Assembly: GCA_027486845.1 (NCBI GenBank)
Contig: JAIXOL010000049.1
Location: 1-64,000, forward strand
Source of the DNA: Cytophagaceae bacterium
GTDB taxonomy: Bacteria > Bacteroidota > Bacteroidia > Cytophagales > Spirosomataceae
DNA length: 64,000 nucleotides
Reading direction: 5' to 3'
The position numbers and the translations under genes are program-made. The notes under the pieces were generated by a model that was given only the letters and a program-made list of their open reading frames with translations, searched no databases and had not been told where the DNA came from. Shown here one piece after another: positions 25,819-34,201 of the stretch. Positions within the stretch are counted from its first letter, which is position 1, and every line of letters begins with the position of its first letter.

Positions 25819-27096
25819 TTAACCTACTTTTAATTCAAAAATGGCAATTTCGGGTAAAATACCCAAACGGCCAGGATAACCAATATAGCCAAATCCACGA
25901 TTTACATAGAGTTTTTGGTTATTTTCTTCGTATAAGCCAGCCCATTCTTTGTAACGTAATTGAACGGGAGACCATTTGAAATTACCCAGTTCAACACCGT
26001 ATTGCATTCCGTGAGTATGTCCCGCAAATGCAACATCAATATCTTTGTGTTTATCTAAAACTTGATTTCTCCAATGGCTTGGGTCGTGAGAAAGCAATAG
26101 TTTTACAGGTAAGTCGTGAGCTTTTTGTTGAGCTTTTTCTAAATTTCCGTATTTGGCAAAATTTCCAGCTCCCCAATTCTGAATTCCTAAAATTCCGATA
26201 CTTTCACCATCAACTTTTACGGCACGGTGCTCGTCCATCAATAAATCCCATCCCATAGTTTTATGGGCATTTATTAGGTCTTTAAGGTTTTGAGTTTTCT
26301 TTTCAGGCGATTCCCATTGGGTATAATCGCCATAATCGTGGTTGCCAAGGATTGAGAAAGTGCCAAGCGGAGCTTTTATTTTCGAGAAAATATCAATGTA
26401 ATCTTTAACTTCAGGTGCAATATTATTTACTAAGTCTCCCGTAAAGAAAAACATATCTGGTTTTTCTTTCATTAGCATTTCAATACCTCCTTTTACAGCA
26501 GTTTTATTGAAAAAGCTTCCCGAATGGATATCCGAAAGTTGAGCAATCTTCATTCCATCAAATTGTTTAGGTAGGTTTTTGATACGAATTGTTACATTTC
26601 GTACTCTATAGTCATGGGCTCCAGATAAAATTCCCCAAGCCATTCCGCCCGCATGCAAGCCTCCAATAGTTAGAGCTGTTTTTGCTAAAAACTCCGAACG
26701 ACTGATTTTTTCAGCAGTAGGTTGGAGTGCATCATTAGCCATTTGGGTCGCAGCCGAATTACCTTGAAAATAATTAATTACCCATTTGCCAAAGCGAATC
26801 AAGTCATCAATAATCAGCACCAAAACCGAAAAGATTTTTGAAATATATATGATAAAAATACCTGCCATCAAGAAAGTACGAAAACTTGCTTTTACGGGTG
26901 CCGACATGGGCATGTAGGTGAAAATACCGATAATCGAAAGGATAGAGAAAACGGTGAATCCCCAAAATCCAAAAGCAATAATACGCTGAGTAGAAATGCT
27001 GGTAGAGCGAATAAGTAACTTTATGGCTTGCCAAACATAAAAATCAATCAATACAAAAAAGACTGCCATAAGGGCAAATCCAACCATTCGATTCAT
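25819..27096 (-). CDS. Membrane-anchored calcineurin-like metallophosphoesterase
   Basis: The 425-residue protein has about four N-terminal transmembrane helices (to about 110), a linker, then the binuclear-metal phosphoesterase domain: QLSDIHSGSF, FFTGDLVNN, ILGNHDYGDY, LLSHDPSHW and FAGHTHGMQYG. The arrangement resembles the YkuE/YaeI group, which acts on phosphodiesters at the membrane (some hydrolyse UDP-diacylglucosamine-type lipids). The active site is probably on the far side of the inner membrane. It is monocistronic. Confidence 0.87.
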   Translation of the reverse strand: MNRMVGFALMAVFFVLIDFYVWQAIKLLIRSTSISTQRIIAFGFWGFTVFSILSIIGIFTYMPMSAPVKASFRTFLMAGIFIIYISKIFSVLVLIIDDLIRFGKWVINYFQGNSAATQMANDALQPTAEKISRSEFLAKTALTIGGLHAGGMAWGILSGAHDYRVRNVTIRIKNLPKQFDGMKIAQLSDIHSGSFFNKTAVKGGIEMLMKEKPDMFFFTGDLVNNIAPEVKDYIDIFSKIKAPLGTFSILGNHDYGDYTQWESPEKKTQNLKDLINAHKTMGWDLLMDEHRAVKVDGESIGILGIQNWGAGNFAKYGNLEKAQQKAHDLPVKLLLSHDPSHWRNQVLDKHKDIDVAFAGHTHGMQYGVELGNFKWSPVQLRYKEWAGLYEENNQKLYVNRGFGYIGYPGRLGILPEIAIFELKVG

Positions 27097-27246
27097 AGAA
27101 ATAATAAAAGTGTTTAGAGGAAACTAATTAAAAATACAACGGTTTTGACCGAAATAAGGTTTCAAATTGCCGGAGCGATTCTATGAACCATTCATAAATT
27201 TTGATGAATGGTTCATAAAGCTGATTTAGAGAAACGATTTTTATTC

Positions 27247-27262
27247 TACCAATCGTTTGGTA
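27247..27262. promoter_or_regulatory. Putative TetR-family operator upstream of the regulator
   Basis: TACCAATCGTTTGGTA is a near-perfect palindrome located 74 nt before the regulator's ATG. A closely related site (ACAAACGTTTGGT, 27899-27911) lies in front of the hydrolase gene. Paired sites around a TetR gene suggest autoregulation and control of the neighbour. Confidence 0.6.
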
Positions 27263-27335
27263 TATAAAAAATCGTTTTTATATTTGGGCCTAAATAATAG
27301 TTTTCATACATAGTTTTGTGTGTAACATCGAAAAA

Positions 27336-27893
27336 ATGCCAGTCCAAAAAATTACTAAAGACGAAATATTACTAAAATCATCGGATGTTTTTCGGGTGAA
27401 GGGCTACCATAATACTTCGATGCAGGACCTTGCCGAAGCTAGTGGTTTGCTCAAAGGAAGTCTTTATTATCATTTTTCAAGTAAAGAAATGTTAATGAAA
27501 GATTTGCTTGTTTCTATTCATACCTACTTGACTAACAAGGTTTTTTCAATTGCAGAAGATACAAGCCTTACACCCGAAGAAAGAATGGAGAAACTCCTAA
27601 AGAAAATGGGGAAATTACTTTTGGAGAAAGAAGGAGGCTGTTTGATAGGAAACACTACCCTCGAAACGGTTGGAGTTGTACCCGAATTCCAGTCGGTTCT
27701 TAGAGACATCATGGATGATTGGACAAAAGCCTTACAGACAATCTACTCAACTCGCAAAAGCTCTGAACAATCGTTTAGACTGGCTCAGCAAACGATTATG
27801 GAGTTTGAAGGGGCGGTCATGTTTTCAAAATTATATAATGAACCTCGGTTTCTCTATGATGCATTTGCTCGTACAATGATGAAGTTAAATTAA
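27336..27893 (+). CDS. TetR/AcrR family transcriptional regulator
   Basis: The 185-residue protein has the N-terminal helix-turn-helix KGYHNTSMQDLAEASGLLKG followed by SLYYHFSSKEMLM, canonical for TetR repressors, then a ligand-binding helical domain with GGCLIGNTTLE. ATG 27336 (MPVQKITKDEI) is preferred over the longer frame opening at 27318. It is 30 nt upstream of an alpha/beta hydrolase gene. Matching palindromes before both genes imply that it represses this pair. The inducer is unknown. Confidence 0.88.
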   Translation: MPVQKITKDEILLKSSDVFRVKGYHNTSMQDLAEASGLLKGSLYYHFSSKEMLMKDLLVSIHTYLTNKVFSIAEDTSLTPEERMEKLLKKMGKLLLEKEGGCLIGNTTLETVGVVPEFQSVLRDIMDDWTKALQTIYSTRKSSEQSFRLAQQTIMEFEGAVMFSKLYNEPRFLYDAFARTMMKLN

Positions 27894-27898
27894 AAAAA

Positions 27899-27911
27899 AC
27901 AAACGTTTGGT
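27899..27911. promoter_or_regulatory. Putative TetR-family operator before the hydrolase gene
   Basis: ACAAACGTTTGGT has the same half-site (CGTTTGGT) as the palindrome at 27247-27262 and is 13 nt from the hydrolase ATG. Confidence 0.5.
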
Positions 27912-27923
27912 ATAATTAAGGTA

Positions 27924-28784
27924 ATGCAAAAAATAATTATAAAATGTGAAGATGGGGTAGAATTGGCAGCGGTTTTATTTGAACCCGAAAAACCAAAAGC
28001 TGTCATACAATTATGTACAGGAACTGGTGCGAAAAAAGAATTTTATTATCCATTTATTAAATTTTTAGTGGAGCATAATTATGCCGTCTGCACATTCGAT
28101 TATCGAGGCACTTGCGAGTCGGCACCTGCCTCAATGAAAGAATGTGCCTATAATTACATCGAATATGGTACGCAGGATATGCCAGCAGTTTTGGAGTTTT
28201 TGGATAAAAGATACCCCGATTTGCCTAAATTACTGATTGGTCATAGTGTAGGCGGAATGAATTTTGGACTAATGCCTAATTACCAAAAGATCAAAGGTGT
28301 GGTTGCGGTTGGTTCGGGCTCAGGATATTGGCCAAATATGCCTTTGGGCTATCGCCTTCAAACTTTGTTTTTCTTTTACATCTTTCGTCCGATTAGTGTC
28401 TTGCTCACTGGGTATGTGGCAGCAAAACGTTTCGGAATCATGGAAGATCTACCCAAGAAAATAGTAAAAGACTGGGCAGATTGGTGTAGCGTACCGAATT
28501 ATTTTTGGGACGAACGCTTTTTTGGAAAAACTGTGCCATTTGGACATTATCATGAACTGACCTTTCCGATTGCTCATTTTTGGGCATCAGATGACCCTAT
28601 CGCCAACGAAAAAAATGTGCCGCTTTTACTACAAAATTTCAAAACAACCAAAGGTTTAACTTCCGAAAAACTAATACCTGCCGAATTTGGAGCAAAGAAA
28701 ATTGAGCACTTTGGCTTTTTTAAAAAGCAATTCAGAGATACTATTTGGACAAAAATTTTAAATAAATTAGAAGAAATGCAATAG
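27924..28784 (+). CDS. Alpha/beta hydrolase, serine aminopeptidase-like
   Basis: The 286-residue protein has the alpha/beta-hydrolase order: oxyanion strand (IQLCTGTGAKKEFYYPF), CTFDYRGTCES, nucleophile elbow LIGHSVGG (Ser108), an acidic residue in FWASDDPIA and a C-terminal His in IEHFGFF. It has no signal peptide. It resembles cytoplasmic hydrolases of the YheT/S33 kind. Linked to the TetR gene by spacing and operator sequence, it probably detoxifies or cleaves the regulator's ligand or a related ester. The substrate is unknown. Confidence 0.83.
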   Translation: MQKIIIKCEDGVELAAVLFEPEKPKAVIQLCTGTGAKKEFYYPFIKFLVEHNYAVCTFDYRGTCESAPASMKECAYNYIEYGTQDMPAVLEFLDKRYPDLPKLLIGHSVGGMNFGLMPNYQKIKGVVAVGSGSGYWPNMPLGYRLQTLFFFYIFRPISVLLTGYVAAKRFGIMEDLPKKIVKDWADWCSVPNYFWDERFFGKTVPFGHYHELTFPIAHFWASDDPIANEKNVPLLLQNFKTTKGLTSEKLIPAEFGAKKIEHFGFFKKQFRDTIWTKILNKLEEMQ

Positions 28785-28885
28785 CACAATTCTCAAGATT
28801 GTGTCGAATAATAATTTTATAGTGCGTTAACAGGTAATTTGGTCAGAGAGCGTACGTTTTTGTATGCTCTCATGATTGGTCTTTT

Positions 28886-28908
28886 GGAACGAAGCTCTGA
28901 CTTCGTAC
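28886..28908. repeat. GGAACGAAG palindrome, copy 1
   Basis: GGAACGAAGCTCTGACTTCG and a few bases more form an imperfect hairpin. A second version is at 58815-58836 (GGAACGAAGACCTGCTTCG) and a relative is at 20499-20568. It lies in the spacer before the DinB-like gene. Confidence 0.5.
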
Positions 28909-28941
28909 ATGATTTTTTGAATTTATAATTCTCTCATAACT

Positions 28942-28965
28942 GACAAGTTGAAAACCTGTCCTACA
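28942..28965. repeat. Dispersed repeat C, copy 2
   Basis: Differs by one base from 10477-10500 (GACAAGTTGAAAACCTGTC, then CTACA) and again sits immediately before a start codon. Confidence 0.55.
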
Positions 28966-28968
28966 AAA

Positions 28969-29487
28969 ATGACAAAACAAGAACTAAAAAAAGCAATGGA
29001 AGAATGTTATAAAACAATCGTTTTGGATGTGCAAAACATTGAAGAAAGCCAATTTTTTGCTCCAATTGGTGAAAAATGATCAGTTGCCGAAAATATCCTG
29101 CATCTTACTCAGTCAGTAAAAGGTTTGAATCAGGGCATGAGTTTACCGAAGGCTCTTCTTGAACAACAATTCGGAAAAATCGACCGCCCGGCTCTTTCTT
29201 ATAATGATGTTGTGGAAGGTTATTTGGCAGTTTTAGCTACTGGAGTAGCCGCACGAGGTGGATTTGTGCCGCAAATGCCCGAAAATCTATCAAAAGAGTT
29301 ATTTATAAGTAGTTTTGTAAAACATCATCAAGTATTGGCCGATTTTCTAAATGATTGGTCTGAAGCTGAGTTGGACGAATATTGTATTAAGCATCCTGTG
29401 CTTAAAAACCTTACTATCAGAGAGTTTTATTATTTTATGCACTACCATATTTTGCATCATCGAAAAGCAATTTTGCGATATAAATAG
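28969..29487 (+). pseudogene. DinB-superfamily gene interrupted by an in-frame UGA
   Basis: The single frame from ATG 28969 to TAG 29487 has 172 sense positions and one internal TGA (29077-29079, codon 37). The context is GEK-stop-SVAENILHLTQS; DinB-like proteins have Trp at this place (GKWSVAE.L.HL), so a TGG to TGA change explains it. The rest reads as an intact four-helix DinB metal-binding domain with LPKALLEQQFGK and a C-terminal HYHILHHRKAIL helix. ATG 29137 inside the remaining frame could give a shorter 117-residue product lacking helix 1, which would be unlikely to fold. Probably a recent nonsense mutation. Confidence 0.7.
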
Positions 29488-29608
29488 AGAGTTTAAACCT
29501 ATAAGGTTTGATGGAAACCTTATAGGTTTTTTGTTGGGATTTTATTTATATTGCATCCAATTTAGTGGATGGTTCCACTTTTCACTTCCAACAATCAATA
29601 ATTTACTA

Positions 29609-31252
29609 ATGAAATTGCTAAAAATTCTTTTCTTCTTACTTAGCACACTACCTTTTTTTACGGCTTGTGGACAAACTCGAAATACAGTTTTCACGCGTGA
29701 AGATTCTCTTCGTGGAAGAATCACGCCCGAGCGTGAATGGTGGGATTTGAAATATTATGAACTTCGAGTAAAAGTAAATCCAACTGAAAAAGCGATTGCA
29801 GGAAGCACAACCGTATTTTATGAGGTTTTGAAACCCTACCAAACTATTCAAATTGACCTTCAGCCACCGTTGCAGATAGAAAAAGTTACACAAGATGGAC
29901 AAGAACTTTCATTCAAAAAAGACGGAGCAAATGCTTACATGATTTCGCTAAAAAAAGCTCAAATAAAAGGCAAAAATGAATCAATCGTGGTGACTTATTT
30001 GGGAAAGCCAATTGTAGCGAAGCGTCCACCGTGGGATGGCGGTTTTCAATGGGTGAAAGATAAAACAGGGAATGACTTTGTGGCTACTTCTTGTCAAGGT
30101 TTGGGTTCGAGTGCTTGGTGGCCGTGCAAAGACCACATGTACGACGAATGTGATAGTATGTTGATAAGTATTACTGTTCCGAAAAACTTAATGGATGTAT
30201 CGAATGGACGTTTAAGAAAAACCACTGAAAATACCGATGGAACAAAAACTTTTGATTGGTTTGTAAAGAACCCAATCAATAATTATGGCGTGAATGTAAA
30301 TATTGGTAATTATGTCCATTTCGATGAGGTTTTTGAGGGAGAAAAAGGAAAACTAACGATGGATTATTATGTTTTGCCTGAAAATTTGGATAAAGCAAAG
30401 GAGCAATTTAAGCAAGCAGGCATGATGATGAAGGCTTTTGAGCATTGGTTTGGGCCGTATCCGTTTTATGAAGATGGCTATAAATTGGTAGAAGTGCCTT
30501 ACTTGGGAATGGAGCATCAAAGCTCTGTAACTTATGGAAACAAATATCAAAATGGGTATTTGGGTCGAGATTTGTCTGGTACTGGCTGGGGTTTGAAATG
30601 GGACTTTATCATCATCCATGAGTCTGGACATGAGTGGTTTGCCAATAATATAACTTATAAAGACGTAGCCGATATGTGGATTCACGAGAGCTTTACAAAT
30701 TATTCAGAAAGCCTTTACACCGAGTATTATTTTGGCAAAAAAGCGGCTTCAGAATATGTGATTGGTACTCGCAAGGGCATCAGAAACGATATTCCGATTA
30801 TAGGTTCGTATGATGTAAACAAAAGTGGCTCGGGCGATATGTACCCTAAGGGTGGAAATATGCTTCATACCATTCGCCAAATTACAAATAACGACGAAAA
30901 ATGGCGACAAATCCTGAGAGGTTTGAATAAGACTTTTTATCACCAAACCGTAACGACTCAGCAAATTGAAGATTATTTATCGAAAAACGTGGGTCGAGAT
31001 TTAGACAAAGTTTTTGACCAATACTTGCGAGATACCAAGATTCCAGTTTTAGAGTATTCGGTGGAGAAGAACAAAATTAGCTATCGTTGGAGTAATTGTG
31101 TTGATGGGTTTGATATGCCAGTAAAGGTAACCTTTGATGGCGGAAAAGAGGAGTTTATTTATCCAACAAGCACTTGGAAAACCATAAAAGACAAGTCAGA
31201 ATTGAAGGCTGATGAGAATTTTTATGTTACAATGAAGGCAATAGGTAAATAG
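29609..31252 (+). CDS. M1 family metallopeptidase, lipoprotein
   Basis: The 547-residue protein has a lipoprotein-type signal (LSTLPFFTAC, Cys20). The aminopeptidase N-like beta domain is followed by the catalytic domain with the substrate motif GMEHQSS (in place of GAMEN) and the zinc site HESGH (337-341) with Glu360 in IHESF. A C-terminal strand domain ends the protein. The ATG at 29609 fits the signal peptide; the frame is open further upstream into the DinB gene but without homology. It probably trims peptides in the periplasm or on the cell surface. Confidence 0.9.
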   Translation: MKLLKILFFLLSTLPFFTACGQTRNTVFTREDSLRGRITPEREWWDLKYYELRVKVNPTEKAIAGSTTVFYEVLKPYQTIQIDLQPPLQIEKVTQDGQELSFKKDGANAYMISLKKAQIKGKNESIVVTYLGKPIVAKRPPWDGGFQWVKDKTGNDFVATSCQGLGSSAWWPCKDHMYDECDSMLISITVPKNLMDVSNGRLRKTTENTDGTKTFDWFVKNPINNYGVNVNIGNYVHFDEVFEGEKGKLTMDYYVLPENLDKAKEQFKQAGMMMKAFEHWFGPYPFYEDGYKLVEVPYLGMEHQSSVTYGNKYQNGYLGRDLSGTGWGLKWDFIIIHESGHEWFANNITYKDVADMWIHESFTNYSESLYTEYYFGKKAASEYVIGTRKGIRNDIPIIGSYDVNKSGSGDMYPKGGNMLHTIRQITNNDEKWRQILRGLNKTFYHQTVTTQQIEDYLSKNVGRDLDKVFDQYLRDTKIPVLEYSVEKNKISYRWSNCVDGFDMPVKVTFDGGKEEFIYPTSTWKTIKDKSELKADENFYVTMKAIGK

Positions 31253-31258
31253 TTATTT

Positions 31259-31287
31259 AGAAAGGTAAGTTTTCTACTTGCCTTTCT
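31259..31287. terminator. Terminator between convergent M1 peptidase and porZ
   Basis: AGAAAGGTAAGT and ACTTGCCTTTCT form a 12-bp stem (one G-U) with a 5-nt loop, followed by ATTTTCATTTT. It lies between two convergent stop codons. Confidence 0.75.
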
Positions 31288-31291
31288 ATTT

Positions 31292-33040
31292 TCATTTTAA
31301 AACCGCCACTTTCCCAACAAAACTCTCAGAGCCATCTTGAGCTATACAGAAAACCATATAAATAGCCGTAGCTGCTCGATGATTTTGTAAATCCCAAGAG
31401 GCAGTTCCGCCATTCGATTTGGTTTCATAAATTAATCTACCTGCTGCATCTGTTATTTTGATAGTAGTGTTTTCACGAAGTCCCAAAACTGTGAGAACTC
31501 CTTGAAAATCGGGGCGAACTGGGTTCGGAAATATTTTTACTGAACTGAAATCTTCACTTGGTTCGGATGAATCGGTACGGTAGGATATAAGCCCATTTGG
31601 CGTTAAAACAAATATTTCACCCGAAGTAGAATCAATGGCCAAATCTATGACGTTTTTTGATGGTAGCGGACTATTTTCTTCTGTAAAATTCGAAATTTGT
31701 TCATCTACTGATGCTGAAAAAAGATTTAAGCCGTTTTGAGTAGCAATCCATTTTCGGTTTCCGCCATCAATCACAATTTTATTAACTACTTCCTGCAAAA
31801 GTAATCGTCGAGTTTGGAAAAACGGCGTATATGGTTTTATATTATTTGTAAAAATATCTCTGGAAGGAATAATTATTGCCACACCGTTATTTGTCCCTAC
31901 CCAAAGCAGATTATCATTGTCTAATGCTATGGTATTTATGTAGTTGCCTGGCAGTTCAAATGTTGAACCATAAAAACGAGTTCGATTAGAGGTCGGGTCA
32001 GTTACTTTTAATATTTGCCCTGTTAGTTGCCAACGGTAGCCATATTGGTCAATTACATCAGTTTTATTACTTGGAGTTTGATTAATAGTTAGGCTTTTCC
32101 ATAAGTTATCCACAAATGCGTTTCCTGCATTACCTGTGGCATAAATCTTCTTGTTTTGGTAGAAAATAGAAAAAATATCACCTTTTACGCCATTGGGGCT
32201 GTAAGTCTTAAAGTTTCCTGAAAAATTGCTCAATAGTCCGTTTTCACCATCAGCAATCCAAATTTTTCCTTTGTCATCGGTTTCGAGTTCATTTGGGAAA
32301 ACAATAAGATTATCTTTTGGAAAAATCGGACTTTTAAAGATTTGGTTATTAATTACTGTATTCCAGTTGCTGAAAAATTGCAGATTGGTTGTTGGTGCAA
32401 ATTTTGCCCCCAAAATTTCTCCCGAAGTATTCACAAAAATACTATCACGGGAAAAAGCTATTTGCTTTACAGCTACCTTAGTTCCGTTTTTGCCAATATT
32501 TTGGTAGGTTTCTTTGATTTCGTTCTTTTTTACATCCAAAACTACTAAACCAAAATCGGCCGCCAAATAAGCAAAATCTCCTCGAAATTCTATTTGATTA
32601 ATAGCTTTACTATCTTGAATTGCATCCGTTTTTTTGATAAAATCAATATTCTGAATCTTGTCGGGCAAACCTTCGGAAGTAATACTCATCAAGTCTAAAT
32701 TACCAGTTTCGTAAGCAATAACGAGAGTTTTGAGGTCCGAATTGTATCTTATTTGAGAGATATTTGTTTCACTCAAATCGTTTAGTTTTGAGAGCGTAAA
32801 AATTTGATTAGTAGTTTTATTGAAGTAGAAAAAGCCATTTTTCGAGAAGCAATAAACTTTGTTTTTTTCTACGACTTCTACACCTTTTGCATTAAAGTAG
32901 TCAGCGTGAGTTCGCCAAGAATTAGTTGGGATTTGGGCGAAAGCTTGAGAAGCTAAGACAAGAAAAAATAGGTATTGTTTGAGTTGAAACAATGCCTTAT
33001 TTATTTTTGAAAGTGCTATATTTTTAAACTTTCTCTTCAT
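31292..33040 (-). CDS. porZ: PorZ-like type IX secretion beta-propeller protein
   Basis: The 582-residue protein has a signal peptide (to about 36, LVLASQAFAQ), then the PorZ opening PTNSWRTHADYFNAKGVEVV, propeller repeats (VYCFSKNGFFYFNK; DLKTLVIAYETGNLDLM; LLWVGTNNGVAIIIPS; RKWIATQNGLNLF) and a C-terminal type A sorting domain (VKIFPNPVRPDFQG ... GRLIYETKSNGGTASWDLQN). In Porphyromonas PorZ works with PorU at the cell surface to attach anionic LPS to secreted cargo. This one is shorter than the 776-residue Porphyromonas protein. Its first codons overlap the glycosyltransferase gene by 17 nt. Confidence 0.8.
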   Translation of the reverse strand: MKRKFKNIALSKINKALFQLKQYLFFLVLASQAFAQIPTNSWRTHADYFNAKGVEVVEKNKVYCFSKNGFFYFNKTTNQIFTLSKLNDLSETNISQIRYNSDLKTLVIAYETGNLDLMSITSEGLPDKIQNIDFIKKTDAIQDSKAINQIEFRGDFAYLAADFGLVVLDVKKNEIKETYQNIGKNGTKVAVKQIAFSRDSIFVNTSGEILGAKFAPTTNLQFFSNWNTVINNQIFKSPIFPKDNLIVFPNELETDDKGKIWIADGENGLLSNFSGNFKTYSPNGVKGDIFSIFYQNKKIYATGNAGNAFVDNLWKSLTINQTPSNKTDVIDQYGYRWQLTGQILKVTDPTSNRTRFYGSTFELPGNYINTIALDNDNLLWVGTNNGVAIIIPSRDIFTNNIKPYTPFFQTRRLLLQEVVNKIVIDGGNRKWIATQNGLNLFSASVDEQISNFTEENSPLPSKNVIDLAIDSTSGEIFVLTPNGLISYRTDSSEPSEDFSSVKIFPNPVRPDFQGVLTVLGLRENTTIKITDAAGRLIYETKSNGGTASWDLQNHRAATAIYMVFCIAQDGSESFVGKVAVLK

Positions 33041-33977
33041 TCAATACACTTTCAATAATATATCTTGGGCGAGATTTTACCTCCTCGTAGATTTTGCCCA
33101 CATATTCGCCAATTAAACCGATGGCAATCATGTTTGAACCGCTGAAAAAAGTCATCGGAAGGACGATTGAGGTCCAGCCTTGCACCGTAAAACCAAATAG
33201 TTTACATACCAAAACCCAAACCGTAATTCCCATCGCAAACACAAAATTGAAGATGCCAAACCAGAGTACCAATTTCATCGGGACTGTCGAAAACGAAGTA
33301 ATGCCATTCCAAGCAAAAATTAGCATTTTTCTAAGTGGATATTTCGATTCACCTGCTTCACGTTCGAGGCGTTTATAATAAACTTTGTCGCTCTGAAAGC
33401 CAATCATCGGGATAATTCCACGAATGAAAAGATTAGTTTCCCCAAAATTTGAAAACTCGTTAAGTACTTGATTATCAATTAATCTGAAGTCTGCGTGGTT
33501 ATAAACTGTCGGGACACCCATGCGTTGCATGAGTTTATAGAATGTTTCGGCCGTGAAGCGTTTGAAGAATGAATCGGTGCTTCGGTCGTTGCGAACACCG
33601 TAAACGATTTTTGAGCCTTCATTGTATTTTTCTAGCATTCCATCAATCGCACGGAGGTCGTCTTGTAGGTCGGCATCAATCGAAACGTAGCAATCAAATT
33701 GGTTTTTGTGGTGTAATAGACCAGCCACCAAAGCGGCTTGATGTCCGAAATTCCGTGAGAGTTTCAAACCAATAATATTATCATCTCTTTTGCAGATGCT
33801 ATCAATGATTATCCAAGTCGAGTCACGGCTTCCATCGTTCACAAAACAGATTTTGCTATCAGCCGTAATGGCGTTTCGCTCCTTCAATTCTGTGAAGTAC
33901 ATCGACAATGTGCTGTAAGTTTTCTCAAGAATTTCTTGTTCATTATAGCACGGAACAACCAAAAGGAGTTTACACAT
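33024..33977 (-). CDS. Family 2 glycosyltransferase, dolichyl/undecaprenyl-phosphate type
   Basis: The 317-residue protein has a GT-A domain: LLLVVPCYNEQEILEKT, FVNDGSRDST, LSRNFGHQAALVAGLLH and SIDADLQDD, the nucleotide-sugar and metal site. Two C-terminal transmembrane helices follow. It matches the GtrB/DPM group, which transfers a sugar onto undecaprenyl phosphate on the inner face of the membrane for later use in glycan modification. It overlaps porZ (17 nt), so the two are co-transcribed; a link to surface glycolipid or LPS handling is plausible but inferred. Confidence 0.88.
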   Translation of the reverse strand: MCKLLLVVPCYNEQEILEKTYSTLSMYFTELKERNAITADSKICFVNDGSRDSTWIIIDSICKRDDNIIGLKLSRNFGHQAALVAGLLHHKNQFDCYVSIDADLQDDLRAIDGMLEKYNEGSKIVYGVRNDRSTDSFFKRFTAETFYKLMQRMGVPTVYNHADFRLIDNQVLNEFSNFGETNLFIRGIIPMIGFQSDKVYYKRLEREAGESKYPLRKMLIFAWNGITSFSTVPMKLVLWFGIFNFVFAMGITVWVLVCKLFGFTVQGWTSIVLPMTFFSGSNMIAIGLIGEYVGKIYEEVKSRPRYIIESVLNEEKV

Positions 33978-34201
33978 CTAATTCCTAACAGGATTTTGTA
34001 AGATTTTAAGATAGACAGGATTATTGGTAGTCAACAGTCAATAGTTGGCAGAATACTTTAGTAAATTGCTGTTTATCAGTGTTTTATGTAAAGTAAAATT
34101 GACAAATAAATTCTGGTCTTTTCCATTAATCGGAAGGCTTGATACTTAGATTTGACAAAGTATTTTCTTTAAACCCGTACAAAGTTACTCAAACATTGCC
34201 T

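Noticed and set aside
28969-29487. UGA read as Trp
   Set aside because: TGA ends other intact genes here (GNAT 19713-19715, lutA 51049-51051), so genome-wide recoding is excluded.
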